From: Hermatobates lingyangjiaoensis
Taxonomy: Eukaryota; Arthropoda; Insecta; Hemiptera; Hermatobatidae
NCBI GenBank assembly: GCA_026182355.1
Contig: JAPFBL010001928.1
Span: 4,005,501 to 4,069,500, forward strand
Reading direction: 5' to 3'
Length of the DNA: 64,000 bases
This document shows positions 46,001-57,420 of the stretch, one piece after another (the first letter of the stretch is position 1; each line of letters begins with the position of its first letter). A program made the translations under genes and the position numbers. The notes under the pieces were generated by a model that was not told the DNA's origin, made no database searches, and saw nothing but the letters and a program-made list of their open reading frames with translations.

Positions 46001-46044
46001 GTCAAAGACGGGTACGTTTGCTATGTATTATATATAACTGTCAA

Positions 46045-46425
46045 CTTTTTTTTAATTTAATATTTGCTTAATAAATACACTGGTAATAATGTAAGGTATG
46101 GGACCAGAGTAGCCCAGTGGCTTGCGTGATCGCCGATGACAGTAGTGTAAATGTATTATAAATAAATGTAACAAACAAATATTTTTTTGAATTTAAAATG
46201 TGGATAATATAAAAGATGGTAATAAAGTAAAGGGATCTAGCCAGGGTTGCCAGTAGCTTGCTTGCTCGCCGATGACAGTAGTGCAAATGTATTATAAATA
46301 AACACAACAAAAATATTTTTTTTTAATTTAATATTTGCGTAATATAAACACTGGTAATAAAGTAAGGTATGGAACCAGAGTAGCCCAGTGGCTTGCGTGC
46401 TAGCTTTTGACTGGGAGCACGTTAA
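46045..46425 (+). repeat. about 140-bp tandem array with tRNA-like heads
   Basis: Roughly 2.5 units, each containing an ACTGGTAATAAxGTAA segment, CCAGAGTAGCCCAGTGGCTTGCGTG (A-box-like) and GATGACAGTAGTG, with a T-rich/TTTAATTTAA end. The heads start near 46090, 46230 and 46370. Confidence 0.7.
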
Positions 46426-46757
46426 TTAGAACTAACTCATTTCAAGTTTTCTTTACGTTTCATACTTCAGAGTAGCCACATGTACCCTTAGAATAATTTC
46501 TGTCTGTCGGTTTGTCCACAAAATATTGCTACCACAAGACATATAAAGCTGAAACATTGATTGTAGATTTGTGTATGTCTAACTTAAAATCTAATCTTTG
46601 TATACAGAGGCTTTTTTTTAGCACTGTACTAATAATGGTATTTTCTACTATTCTATAACTTCTAATTGTAGTATTAGTATAATACTATAATTGATATTTT
46701 GGAATACCAAGTATAATAGAATTTTTGATTCCGTCAAAGACGGGTACGTTTGCTAGT
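46426..46757 (+). mobile_element. second, short Helitron-like copy
   Basis: 46430-46605 repeats 44630-44840 (ACTCATTTCAAGTTTTCTTTACG, TTTCTGTCTGTCGGTTTGTCC, AAGACATATAAAGCTGAAAC). 46605-46757 repeats the 3' end of the first copy, with the hairpin CCGTC-AAA-GACGG and the terminus TTTGCTAGT; CTAGT at 46753-46757 fits the CTRRT Helitron end. The base after it is G, not the T expected from A^T insertion. Confidence 0.65.
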
Positions 46758-47129
46758 GTATAATAAAACAAAGAAGGTAATACAATATTAAAAACATATA
46801 CTTTAACGAAAGATTCAAAATTTCAAAATACGAAAATAGTGGTTCAGTCGTACTCATTAAGTATTACATGGATCAGAACGAAAGACCTACTTGAATCAAT
46901 ATATTTTGAAATTCATTTTATCATCAAGAGGAGATTAATATATAAGATAAAGTGACGGGGATGTATAAACTACATTGAAAAATTCTAAAATGGGATTATA
47001 AACGTGCAATGTATTTATGACAGTTCTTAATTTGTTTGCGACTCTTATGAAGATTTCTTCTCGTTGAAACATTTTACTCCGTTTTTAGAATCACACACTG
47101 TGACTTATGTTTTTATGTATTATACATGA
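46758..47129. other. no gene recognised
   Basis: AT-rich; nothing recognised. Confidence 0.35.
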
Positions 47130-47400
47130 GATGTGTTTAACTCATTTTTCAATATTTCGATGAAGGTTGGTGATTTGGGTGATAATCGTCAGGATCAGGA
47201 GTAATAAATCGAATAGACATCTGTCAATTGCAGGTTCCACTGCATCTGTCTCCAGAGGTGTTTAGAGGTGGTAGTCTCTGTCTCCAGACCTTTAGGGTGG
47301 TAGTCCTTTCTTTGACTGCAGTTTACTGTTAATTACAGTCATCGAAATTTTGGAAAGTTAATTTAATGTGTGATGTTCTTTGTTTATATGTATATGAGAA
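47130..47400. mobile_element. decayed family A foldback
   Basis: ACTCATTTTTCAATATTTCGATGAAGG on the left and CAGTCATCGAAATTTTGGAAAG on the right are inverted relatives of the PLE pLTR core flank. GGTGGTAGTC words repeat near the centre. Confidence 0.5.
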
Positions 47401-49111
47401 GTGAATACGTTTTAGATCCTTCTTTTGGTGGTTATCTAATCTAGATTTGTGCTTCAGTTTTTCTTCGCTTTACTTGTTAACATTAGAATTAGATACTTGA
47501 CGATTTAGATTGTTAGGTTGTACACTTGGAGGTCCTCTTATGGCCTGAAGGTTGATATTCATTGTTAAATACTGATGTAAGAAGCGTGCTAGTTTGAGAG
47601 TACTATGTGAAGAGCCGCTGTTGTTCATCTTTAGTGTCCCCTTACCCCGGTAAGTCAGATGGCAACCTTAGTACTTGGGTTCGGAAATGTCCTCTTAGAT
47701 CGGCCTTTACCTTCTAGTAGAAGTAACGATTTCTAGTTTTCTCTTGTTCATACCTGAAATTTGCTGGCGGATATGACTGTTTCTCGTATAGTCACACGGA
47801 AAGTTCATTTTCTCACGTCTTTTATGCTTTGATTAAGGCACCCTCCGTTGCCTAGTGGCTTGACAGGGACTTCGGAGAAACACACTTCGCTATGAGTAGA
47901 CCTCAATTATAGGACACCACATAATAATTTATGATGTCGGAAAAATTTGATGAAAAGCCTCTGGGAGTACTTAAAGAAACTGTTCATAATTAAGAACATT
48001 CTTATGATTTCACAGAAACTACTCATGTTATTGTCTTCAAGTTTAATATCTAAATTCAAAAAGAAAACGCATCGAAGCTTGAAAAGGTAAATTTTAATTT
48101 ACTTTGACGCTTTTGAAACAGAGGTTGACTTGTGGCAATCAGATGAATTCCATCGGCCTAGACTTATCTTACGAATTGCCGGCTGAGTTTATGTTAGTGG
48201 AGAGAAGATAGGATCATGTGGCAGTGAAAACGTTTTGTTCCACCATAGAGTATAAGGAGGGGTATTTTTGAAGTTGAAATGTAATTAAAACAGAGCGAAT
48301 CCGGTTTATTTGCATAAGAACGGCATCCGATCTTCCATCTGGAGAATTTATCTGAGGCCTCCTGCTTGACTCTGTTCCACCTTTTTGCTATCCAACAACG
48401 AAATCGTTTATTTTTCTTTTTAATTGTTGTCTGTAATTGTAATCTCTTTGAATGAGACTAAAGTAAACTTTCATCCGTAGTGACTTAAGTTGACATTCAT
48501 TATGGTTTTCATTAAGTCTCTTCAGTAAACGAATGGCATTATTAAACTTTTTTTTTTACCAGATATCTTTAGAAAAAGTTTTTTCGATAAATTCAATAAA
48601 ACTAGTGTCTGGTGCCACTAGTGATACAGGCTTGTAGTAGTGGTATTTACTCATCTCGCGAAAATAAAGAAAGAAAGTCTCCTCTGAAAAGGTTTTCCTT
48701 TTTTGAAAAAAGAAACCGTTGCGATCAAAGTGCTCTGCGATAAAGAATACTTATATTAATTATAATTATATAAAGAGTACTAATTATATTAATTCAAATA
48801 TATGAAATGAAATCTCAAACCCAAAGAAACTTTTAATCTTAAAATCAATTGGTGAAAGACAATTAGAAATCGGTAAAAGCCGGAGATGGCTGTATAGTGA
48901 ACGGTGATCTCAGAATTGTGGGTGTCAGAACTTGTGTGTGGTGTGGCTTCTCGAACATAAAAGAATAGTGTGACTCTTAAGGGAGTCCAGACCCAGTGTT
49001 ATTGGGTTTAGGATTATAGTGGCGTCGAAAGTGATTAACATGACATAAGGAACCACTAAGTTATCTAAAGATTATTGCTTTTAATGGTTTGAAACATGTC
49101 CTCTTATACAA
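47401..49111. other. no gene recognised
   Basis: Unique DNA. 48290-48380 is GC-richer and contains TTTGCATAA. Confidence 0.3.
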
Positions 49112-49357
49112 AGTGTCTATTGATGAAAAGATTTCACATAAACACGTGAAATAACCATCAATGATCAAACCACAATATGAAAATGAGAAAACAAGACTAA
49201 GATCTTTCAACCGTAACAAGCGGTATTCGTCAGAGTCAAAAACCCAACTTTCGGTTTGGGTTTTTTGACTCTGACGAAGACTGCTTGTTACGGTTGAAAG
49301 ATCTTAGTCTTGTTTTCCCATTTTCATATTGTGGTTTGATCATTGAAAGTGTCTATT
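49112..49357. mobile_element. foldback element, family B, with 12-bp TSD
   Basis: AAAGTGTCTATT at 49112-49123 and 49346-49357 bounds a 222-bp palindromic insert. Cores: minus 49205-49233; plus 49271-49299 (CTGACGA, A, GACTG/CGGTT stem, GAAA). GACT (49267-49270) pairs with AGTC (49306-49309) after the linker GATCTT. The left end has the TTTCACATAAACACGTGAAAT hairpin. No ORF. Confidence 0.8.
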
Positions 49358-49995
49358 AAATGAATTCACCATGCTGCCAACCCTTGGAAGGTCATTGAGC
49401 AATTAAAAACTCAATAACCATGCTGTTGAGTCTATACCATGCTAAACAATCCAAACAAGACAATACTGTGATAATGTTATCAATAATGGGACAAACTTCA
49501 CAAAAAAGAAAAATATTAAAAACAATTACAAAGTGAGAACTTATTAATAAAAGTAATGGATTAATGATTAATTAAAAAGTAACTTTTATCAACTGATTGA
49601 TAAAAGTAACCAAACATGTGTAACACTTCCTGTTGGCTTGTGAAAATGGAAATGTTAGGGATAAGATAACATGTGAAGAAGGTAATTTAACAAGAAGGAA
49701 AACTTTGTATGGAATTCTTTGATGAATACAGAAAAAGGGAGTTTTGATGGAAGGGTTTGTTAACCTTTTAATATAAACTTCTTGTTCCTGTGTAAAATGT
49801 CTTTATTTCTATGGGGAGTAATAAGGTGACCGCTGGTGACAACATGTTTCATAATTTATTAACCTAAGCATGAACACGTCATGTTCAAAATGGTTCTTGA
49901 ACTAAACTTCTTTTATTTGAGGACCTATTCTTTATTTTAACAATGTAGGTTATTGGCTATTGGTGTTTGTCAGAAATTGACTTCGTAAAGCGATT

Positions 49996-50034
<39 letters not shown>

Positions 50035-52749
50035 ACATAGTGGAAGTAGCCAGCCGACCGAGGGAGTTAATGTCACTAAAATTCCTCTTCATAAGTGATA
50101 TTATTAAGAAGAAACATTTCTTCTCAAACTTGTTTTTTACAAAGCTAATTTAATATTTATTTTACTAAAAGCAACGAGCCATTTGGTTTAAAAATTGAAT
50201 GTTATAAATAATTCAAATCGTCTTTTTCTTTCCTTCTTTTTTGCTAAGGAAGTAAAAAAAATGTCGGAACCTAACAAGGTATTTTATGATAGCTAAGTGA
50301 CGGTTTAAAATGGGCAAGAACCTGCCGACTGCCATTTCGCCTTCTTATGGACGGGCTACTCGATAAATTTCACGCAAATAAAACAAGTGCCTACATAAAT
50401 AAGGTCGTTATGTTTTTTGCGGTTAAGATTTCTAAATTGTCCACGGCTTGCTCTGGTTGGTGTTTATCATCTTTTCTTCATAGTTGCCTGCGCTGCTTAT
50501 AGGCACCGTAGGGCCTAGGGGAGAACGCCGCTCCAATCGTTTCCTTTTAGAGTTGGATGGGTTACTTTTTTTTATGATTCAGATTTGACGTTAGCTAGGG
50601 CGTCACGTAGGAGAGGTTAATAATCCTCTTTCCTAAGGCAGACTCGATTACGCAGTGAACACGTCTTGCATGCCTATCCAATGTGTCTAATGTTTCCCTT
50701 CCTCTTATCGCTTATTGATATGGTTCCACTTCAAACCACAATTTATAAAATAAACATGGTTACCAGTCCTTTTCCTATAAATACCTAATAGAAAGTTGAA
50801 TTGTAATAAATACAAAATGTACTCTTAACTGTTGAAAATTTAATCAGTCAAGAAAATTAAATTGCGGTCAAGAAAACAATACCTTATTATATTCATAAAA
50901 TCTATTCATATTAAACATATCTGTTTACTTATTTTTGTCTCATTTTTAGTTTGTTTTTTTATTAATTGTTAATATTGGCTTTAATTTTAAAACTTTTTTG
51001 ATTTTCATTTCTTATTTTTTTTTTACATTCTTCGTCCTAAGATGTGCTTGGCTTGCGAGTTCTAGGCTATTCCTTCTACATTAATGTATAAGATTATATA
51101 TTGGATAGTTTACCCTTGAGGAATGACGTCAAGAAGAGATGTTGGATTTTTGATATGAACAATGTTAAGGTCAAGTTTTACATTTCAGAAGGGTAATTTA
51201 CAGAGTATACTCCCAAAGAGTCGATATTTTCGGATAGCTTTGGCGCACTTGAATCTGCAATGAGTCGTAAATGTAGGTGACTGTGCTTGAATATGTTTTC
51301 TCCCTGCTGCTCCAGAAATACATGAACATCGAGCAGACGTCTATAAGAATGCATAAGGTGTTTAGAATAACTTATCCAGTCATTTTATATTTTCTTTTAG
51401 TTTTTCTATTTTCTTTCTGATCCCCTCAGATATAAGCATACATAAATATGTATGATCTTTATTATATTCTATTATCCAATATAAGGGTTACCTCTAGTGT
51501 TTACAGTATATTTTACTCGATATATGCTTCATCGGACCTCTTCATGGTTTCATGCAATTCCTAGACTACATTTGTATTAAACACTAGTTATTTTTGTTGG
51601 ACAGTTTTGAATCATCACATTTTAGAAGAGTTTAAGTCTTATTTAGATTTGAACGGTTTCGACCAAAGGGCTTTAGATCAGTATCCCTCAGCTGTTTCTC
51701 ACAGCCTCTATCTGCTTCTTCAGGCTGCCAAATATATTTCAGATGTCTATGTATGTTGTTGGTGAAACACATGGGACCTGGAATACCATATGTTTATAAC
51801 CAAAACATCATAGTCATAACTCCAATAAAGTTGTTAATTGAATGCAGATTATAAATACACTGATACTCAAAGATACATGAATTAATCTGTAAAACATGAA
51901 ATGGTTTTCTTAAAAGTTACACTCAGTAAATAAATTACTGGTAGTAGATTTTTAAGAATATTAAAACTTTACAAGTGTAAGTGATAACCCAACTTAACGA
52001 AGTTAGCCAAAGTTTTGGAAACCTCACGTTCATGTTCAACTCACTCCCAAAGTATCACCGTTAGTTTTTCTATTTTTAATAATTCTTTTCTTTGCTTTTA
52101 TTTACCCTCGGTATAAAATAACGAGTAAAGGAAGTATCGTTTCGGATCAACATTTCAATATTGAGTTTTCAACGAAAATACTCCTTTTGAAGTCAAAAGA
52201 ATTGATATCACAAATTTGAGTGTGTGAGCAAGATATCTTTATTATAATTACGAAATTTCATCTATTTGGCCTGTGAGAGAACAGCAGGTGCAATATTCCA
52301 CTTTCTTAGGAACTGTCGGTAGGTTATTTGAAGAAAGAAAAATCAAATTTCAAAAATCAAATTTTTATAATTCTGCCCATACAATTTTGATTAAAGTCAG
52401 TGTGTTGTGACTGTGATATGGACATTTAGTATATGTGTGGGGCCATCACCATAGAAATGGTCCTTCAGGTTTAAAAGAAGTCTTTCAGAAGTCCATTTCA
52501 GGAGAGGTACAACAAGATTTTAGATAGTCCTGATTATGTTGAAATGAGTGTTAAACAAAATATTTTTACGATATATAATGTGTTTAGAATTTATTAACAT
52601 GATAGACAAAAATCAAATAAATATATTTTTAGTAAATAATCAGTAAAATAAGAAGTTGGCCAATAAAGTGACGTCTATGTTTCTACTGGTACTCCTTGCG
52701 AAGTATCAGGAAACTTTGAATAGCAATTAATAAATCATATCATTTAATT
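49358..52749. other. no gene recognised
   Basis: (GA)n then G-run at 50001-50034. 50260-50680 is GC-richer unique DNA. Otherwise AT-rich and featureless. Confidence 0.3.
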
Positions 52750-52763
52750 ATATAATCCATTTT

Positions 52764-53002
52764 GTGAGAAGGAGTATCTTCTCGGGCGGGTGTCTGCATA
52801 ACACCAAGGAGGAGCTAGACCTCCGGCCCTCACCAGTGGGTGGGAGCATTTATTGGCAAATGCTCCTATACTGGTACTCATTCTTAATGAGCCCTGGCCC
52901 GGGGGAATGGGTATTTCCCTCTTTGGAGGGGGACGACCGAGCCCTTACGGGCACTGAGGTAGTCCTAAAACGGCAAGGATAGTAGGATCCTGACTACTAA
53001 TC
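52764..53002 (+). mobile_element. GC-rich 239-bp retrocopy-like insert with 14-bp TSD
   Basis: ATATAATCCATTTT at 52750-52763 and 53003-53016 is a perfect 14-bp duplication around a block far GC-richer than its surroundings. It starts GTGAGAAGGAGTATC and ends CTGACTACTAATC with no poly-A. TSD length and lack of inverted ends suggest target-primed retrotransposition: a 5'-truncated LINE tail or a SINE. I do not recognise the family. Confidence 0.7.
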
Positions 53003-53016
53003 ATATAATCCATTTT

Positions 53017-53378
53017 AGTAAATTTTATATTTTCAATTTGAATTTGATAATTATAAAAAATTGAGTTATTACTGTAATTAATTATTTCTAGTCATGCATA
53101 TAGAAACAATTTATTTCTTTATTTCTGAAATTTTGCTTAATTTCTGAAAAAACTATTTTTTTATTGAGAGGTAAATAATAGTCCTTGACTTGTCATCCTT
53201 AATTTGTTTTAAATTATGTGAATCTTAGTGGGGAGGAAAAATAAAATGTTATTGATGGATGTGAATGTAATTTGTAGTGAAGTTGTTTCTAGCAGTGTTC
53301 TTTGGTAGGACTGTGAGGACGGTGACGGTCAGTGGGTCAGATAAGAGTAACCCTCGGGCAATGTTTACAAGACGCCCT
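53017..53378. other. no gene recognised
   Basis: AT-rich; nothing recognised. Confidence 0.35.
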
Positions 53379-53426
53379 TTAACCCTTTCATTGCGTACAT
53401 ATACGTCATACAATTATGCATCACCA

Positions 53427-53474
<48 letters not shown>

Positions 53475-53647
53475 ACGTATATATATACGTATTTTTGATC
53501 AGGTTTACGTATACCTGATCAAAAAAAGGATGGAAATTTTAGGTTCTTCAAAAAAAAAAAAAATTAGCACAGGGTAAAAAATCATGTTTTGAAATTCAGC
53601 CTTCAAGAACATGAAGTGTTACTGTTTGGCAGCAGTGAAAGAGTTAA
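53379..53647. mobile_element. piggyBac-type MITE with TTAA TSD, 261 bp
   Basis: TTAA (53379-53382 and 53644-53647) flanks inverted ends CCCTTTCATTGC and GCAGTGAAAGAG. TTAA duplication with CCCTTT-type ends is the piggyBac pattern. It contains a (TA)n run at 53409-53472 and an internal ACGTATACCTGATC/GATCAGGTTTACGT palindrome near 53500. Confidence 0.75.
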
Positions 53648-53907
53648 AGCCTGCAGTCTTTAGTCAAAGAAACCATGCTTCACCTATTCCTCTATACCGA
53701 CAAATATTTTCCATGAATGAACTTATAAGAGGAAATGGCAGGTGTTTTTCTTGTTGTTGAATTACCAGACCTGATTCATTGCTACTGTTTTGAAGTCAGT
53801 GAGGTTTTATTGATTCCCATGTCCTGATTTAGTGTTAAGAGTTTATGTTGATTGTCAGGAGTCAGTTTTTAGCTTTAAGCTTTCGTTACATGTTGCATTA
53901 TTTAAAT

Positions 53908-54395
53908 CAGGCATGGGCAACCTGCGGCCCGCGGGCCACATGCGGCCCAGCACGTGTATTTGTGCGGCCCTCGGAGACTATCTGGAATTCTATCTTAATA
54001 TTAAATGTTCCTTTGCTTTTTGGTTATTAAAAAAAGTTAACCTTGACTTTTGGAAGGAAATTACAACATTAGAGAGAGAGAGAGAGCTCTATAGCAACAA
54101 ATGTTTTAGTTTTTCATATATGATGCACTAATCTTTTGAAGATTGTTTGTGATCATTTTTTGTCGTAAGAAAATAATGAGATCTGAATTATAATTTTCAT
54201 TATAGGAACAATAAAAAGTGAAATAATTATCGACACATTAATACAGTGCACAGTATATATTTCTATATATTTATAAAAATATATTGTACATATAAGTTGT
54301 ATACATCGAAATACCACAGAAATTACTATGCGGCCCGCGGTCACTTGGAAATTATAAAATGCGGCCCTCAGTTCACAAAAGGTTGCCCATACCTG
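53908..54395. mobile_element. hAT MITE, 488 bp, perfect 8-bp TSD
   Basis: Ends CAGGCATGGGCAACC and GGTTGCCCATACCTG are inverted. ATTTAAAT is duplicated at 53900-53907 and 54396-54403. Subterminal TGCGGCCC motifs occur several times at both ends, as expected for transposase binding sites. No coding region. Confidence 0.9.
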
Positions 54396-54403
54396 ATTTA
54401 AAT

Positions 54404-55158
54404 AGTTGGATCAGTTTTAACAGTCCGGCAGGACTAATGCAGATCCTTTGCATCAACTTGCAAGGTTTTGTATCTGATTCTACTGGCGAAAGTTGTCTGC
54501 AGAGATTTTAATGTATGCGATTTGGGTTTCTGTAGAACAGGTCAGGTTGTTGATTTCAAACATGCTTGCTTTTCCATGCCGATGAGTTTGAAATTCATGC
54601 TAATATAGGTTGGTTGCTCAACAAAAGTGTCAACTTGTGTTAAGTGAATCCGTTATTTGAGCCTTTATGCAAATGTAATTAATGCAGTAGCAACAAGCCG
54701 GTATATTGGTGTATGAGTGAATCCTTTAGCGCGTTACTGCTGGTGAATGCCAGACTGTCTCAGAGCAGCTTTATTTCCCTACATCATCATCACATCATCT
54801 AAAACGATATTTCATATCAATTTAACTTTAGCTTCTTCCTATTAGTGATAAAAGGAAGCGAGAAAATCGGTTTGCTTTCAACCTTCTTCTATAATTCAAA
54901 TCCAAGTATACTGACCAAAACGGTAAGATAGTAAATTACTCTGATAAAAATAACATAAAATCAACACAAAAAAGTTATTTCTGTATTTCTGGTCACCATC
55001 AAGAGGAGCATTCTCCTTTAGGTACAAACGTCAAAAGTATGATAACTGTTTGCTTTTAATTCAACTCTTCTCTGTATGATAAAAAATATCGAAATATAAA
55101 AATAATTTATTGTGGTTGTTTTCTATGTTATCATTAATGTTATATTATGTTGCTATTG
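54404..55158. other. no gene; POU octamer region 54600-54790
   Basis: 54600-54790 is non-repetitive and holds ATGCAAAT (54667-54674) followed by TAATTAAT, an octamer plus homeodomain-type site. It is a candidate regulatory element. Confidence 0.3.
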
Positions 55159-55181
55159 TCTATATATATATATATATATAT

Positions 55182-55350
55182 TACATAAAGAAACAGAGAA
55201 ATTAAAAACACATCTCCAACCGTCTCTGTACCAGTGCGCTTGGTTTCCCTCTCTTTTCTCTCCTGAAGACGGTTCAACGAAAATTAGAGACTGTAAGTGT
55301 GTCTTTTTAATTTCCCTATGTTTCTTCATGTGCATTGAACTATATATATA
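55182..55350 (+). mobile_element. family C element, right arm
   Basis: Core at 55263-55282: CTGAAGA, C, GGTTCAAC, GAAA, with one stem base lost. Upstream is CCAACCGTCTCTGTACCAGTG, downstream TTAGAGACTGTAAGTGTG. Flanked by (TA)n runs at 55159-55181 and about 55340. Confidence 0.65.
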
Positions 55351-55352
55351 TA

Positions 55353-55510
55353 TTCAACAGGAAAATTATTGACAAAGGACAACAAACGTTTCTCAGTAAA
55401 CTATAGATACAGAAGAAATATACGAACATACATACAGTCTCTAATTTTCGGTTGAACCGTCATCAGGAGAATAGAGATAGGAACACCAAGCGCACTTGCG
55501 ACTGTTGGAG
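55353..55510 (-). mobile_element. family C element, inverted half
   Basis: Minus-strand core at 55446-55466: CTGATGA, C, GGTT/AACC, GAAA. Flank sequences CATACAGTCTCTAATTTTCGG and CCAAGCGCACTTG fit family C. Together with 55182-55350 it forms another inverted pair, with diverged arms. Confidence 0.6.
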
Positions 55511-55549
55511 GACAACAATTATTTTTGTTATTATAAGAACAAAAAATTA

Positions 55550-55700
55550 TTATGAGTCGCCGCTCTGTCTTCCAGCGGGACTCTTCGCCTCCTGATGACG
55601 GCGATGGTCGAAATATAGAAGTGAGTTATTCCTATGTCTATCTGTGTACTATCTTTTTTTTAATTGTTTTTTTATTTAGAAGTCCGCTGGACCGTTTCTT
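55550..55700 (+). mobile_element. family A pLTR-like fragment with core
   Basis: Core at 55592-55613: CTGATGA, C, GGC/GGTC-type hairpin, GAAA, then TATAGAAGTGAG as in the PLE pLTR. AAGTCCGCTGGACCGTTTC (about 55679) resembles GTCCTGCCGGACCGTTTTTC just after the PLE 3' pLTR at 3564, so the family A unit may extend past the repeat edge. Confidence 0.55.
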
Positions 55701-56686
55701 TTAATTACAATAATTAAAAAAATATATACATTAAAATAATAATAATTAAAAATCTCTAAACATTTGGTTACAGATTTTTCATTTATTTTTTATATTTTAC
55801 CAGTTTTCTTTTCAAGACAATCTGAAAAAGATCGGGGGTTCTTGTTTTCTGGCCTAGAGTTCGCTTTGTTACTCACTCACTACTTGCAGTTCGCTGAACT
55901 ATCTTTTCTCCCTCCAGCTAACGACTTCTGCTCGGAGTTGTTTTGTGCACCTCTTGAGTTCTCCTTCAACTCAGGTCTCCTTGTTCTCTGAAGCTTTAAG
56001 CAAGTTATTTTCTTTGACCTTATTCCAGAGATATTAGTGTGGAAATCCATTATTATTATTATAATGCCCAAAATGTTTAATTTTTAATATTTAATAATTA
56101 TTTATCTATAGGTATAAAATTATATTTAAAAACTTAAAATTTGGCAGTTTAATTAAACTAATTCTAGTTCACTTGAAATTCAGCCCAGACAAAAATGATA
56201 AAATGTATTTGAAAAAAATGGAAAAATCAAAACAAACATTGGTATTTGTTGTTCAGCTGTACTTTAGTCCTGGTTGGCCTAAGTGTGATAGTGTGAAAGT
56301 GTGATATCTGATACTGTTTGTTTGCTGTACACAAATGAAATGTTAAATGGTGGGGTGTAATGCTTACTGACGTTGAAACACCATGATTGGGTGGCGAAAG
56401 TGCTGAGTCAGACTGTGTGTGGCATGAGTTGTGACTTACCAGTCGATTCCTCACTCCACCCTTGTTTTGTATAACCCAGCCGTATTCCCATAACCTTCCA
56501 TATTTAATAATGAAAACTTTTTTTCTCTCCAACTGTATTCGAAACTCTTGATTGAAACATGTTTACTTTCTCCTTTCCTTCAAACTGCCAAAACTTCGTT
56601 TCATTTCCTTAAAGCCCCCCGCGAGTCCCTACAATTTGCCCTTTCATCCTCGAGCGTGATACTTACGTAGAACCCAACTCTTTCCC

Positions 56687-56689
<3 letters not shown>
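55701..56689. other. no gene recognised
   Basis: Unique AT-rich DNA; nothing recognised. Confidence 0.35.

Positions 56690-56756
<67 letters not shown>
56690..56756. repeat. (CT)n microsatellite
   Basis: About 33 CT units. Confidence 0.95.
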
Positions 56757-56761
<5 letters not shown>

Positions 56762-57204
56762 ATTTGTTTCGCACCTACGATGAATTGAAACAATACCAGC
56801 TACATTTTTATTTCAAAGTATAACTTACAATAATGTTAGAATTACGAGGGTTCACTGATTCAAAGAGGGGAAAAAACTTTAGCAGGTAATAAAGCAGAAA
56901 GTTTCAACACTCCCTGCTAAAGTTTAAAGTACAACTTTTATATAATGAAAACTTTTACGAAAGAGTTTTATTAATCAAAAGGAAAAAGATGTACGGATCA
57001 AGTTAATTAAATATTCTTGCTATTTAAAAAGAGATTAATTAAAAGTTTTGAAAGGACTTTAATTTGATGAGAACACTGTTTTGGGTGAAAGTCAGTTCAC
57101 ATCAGTCATGAAAGCTCATGCATGATACGTTGACTATAAGTGCAATTGACTGCCACTTCATCGGAGTCGCAAGAGATCCAAGGTGCAGGGTCATTTTTTA
57201 TTTT

Positions 57205-57420
57205 GATTGGTATAAAAAGATTTCACATAAACACGTGAAATAACAATCAATGATCAAACCACAAAAAAAAATGGGAAAACAAGACTAAGATCTTTCAACC
57301 GTAACAAGTGGTCTTCGTTAGAGTTGGTTTTTTGACTCTGACGAAGACCGCTTGTTACGGCTGAAAGATCTTAGTCTTGTTTTCCCATTTCTTATTGTGG
57401 TTTGATCATTAGATTGGTAT
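57205..57420. mobile_element. foldback element, family B, with 9-bp TSD
   Basis: GATTGGTAT at 57205-57213 and 57412-57420 bounds a 198-bp palindromic insert. Cores: minus strand at about 57293-57321 (one base changed) and plus 57338-57366 (CTGACGA, A, GACCG hairpin, GAAA). The arms match 49124-49345 and 9973-10194. Confidence 0.75.

Larger units (their letters stand above)
44591..46025 (+). mobile_element. decayed Helitron with helicase remnant
   Basis: The 5' part resembles Helitron starts: TCTTTATAAATAAAATAATG, then TTTTGTCTGTACATTG, with an 8-bp TCGGTTTG array at 44706-44741. The 3' part has the hairpin CCGTC-AAA-GACGG followed by GTACGTTTGCTATG (45999-46025), close to the Helitron CTRRT end. 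The interior carries the Pif1-type helicase remnant. Boundaries are inferred. Confidence 0.6.

Noticed and set aside
52764..52982. 72-codon frame in the GC-rich insert
   Set aside because: The frame is a by-product of a short retrocopy-like insert; no protein motif.
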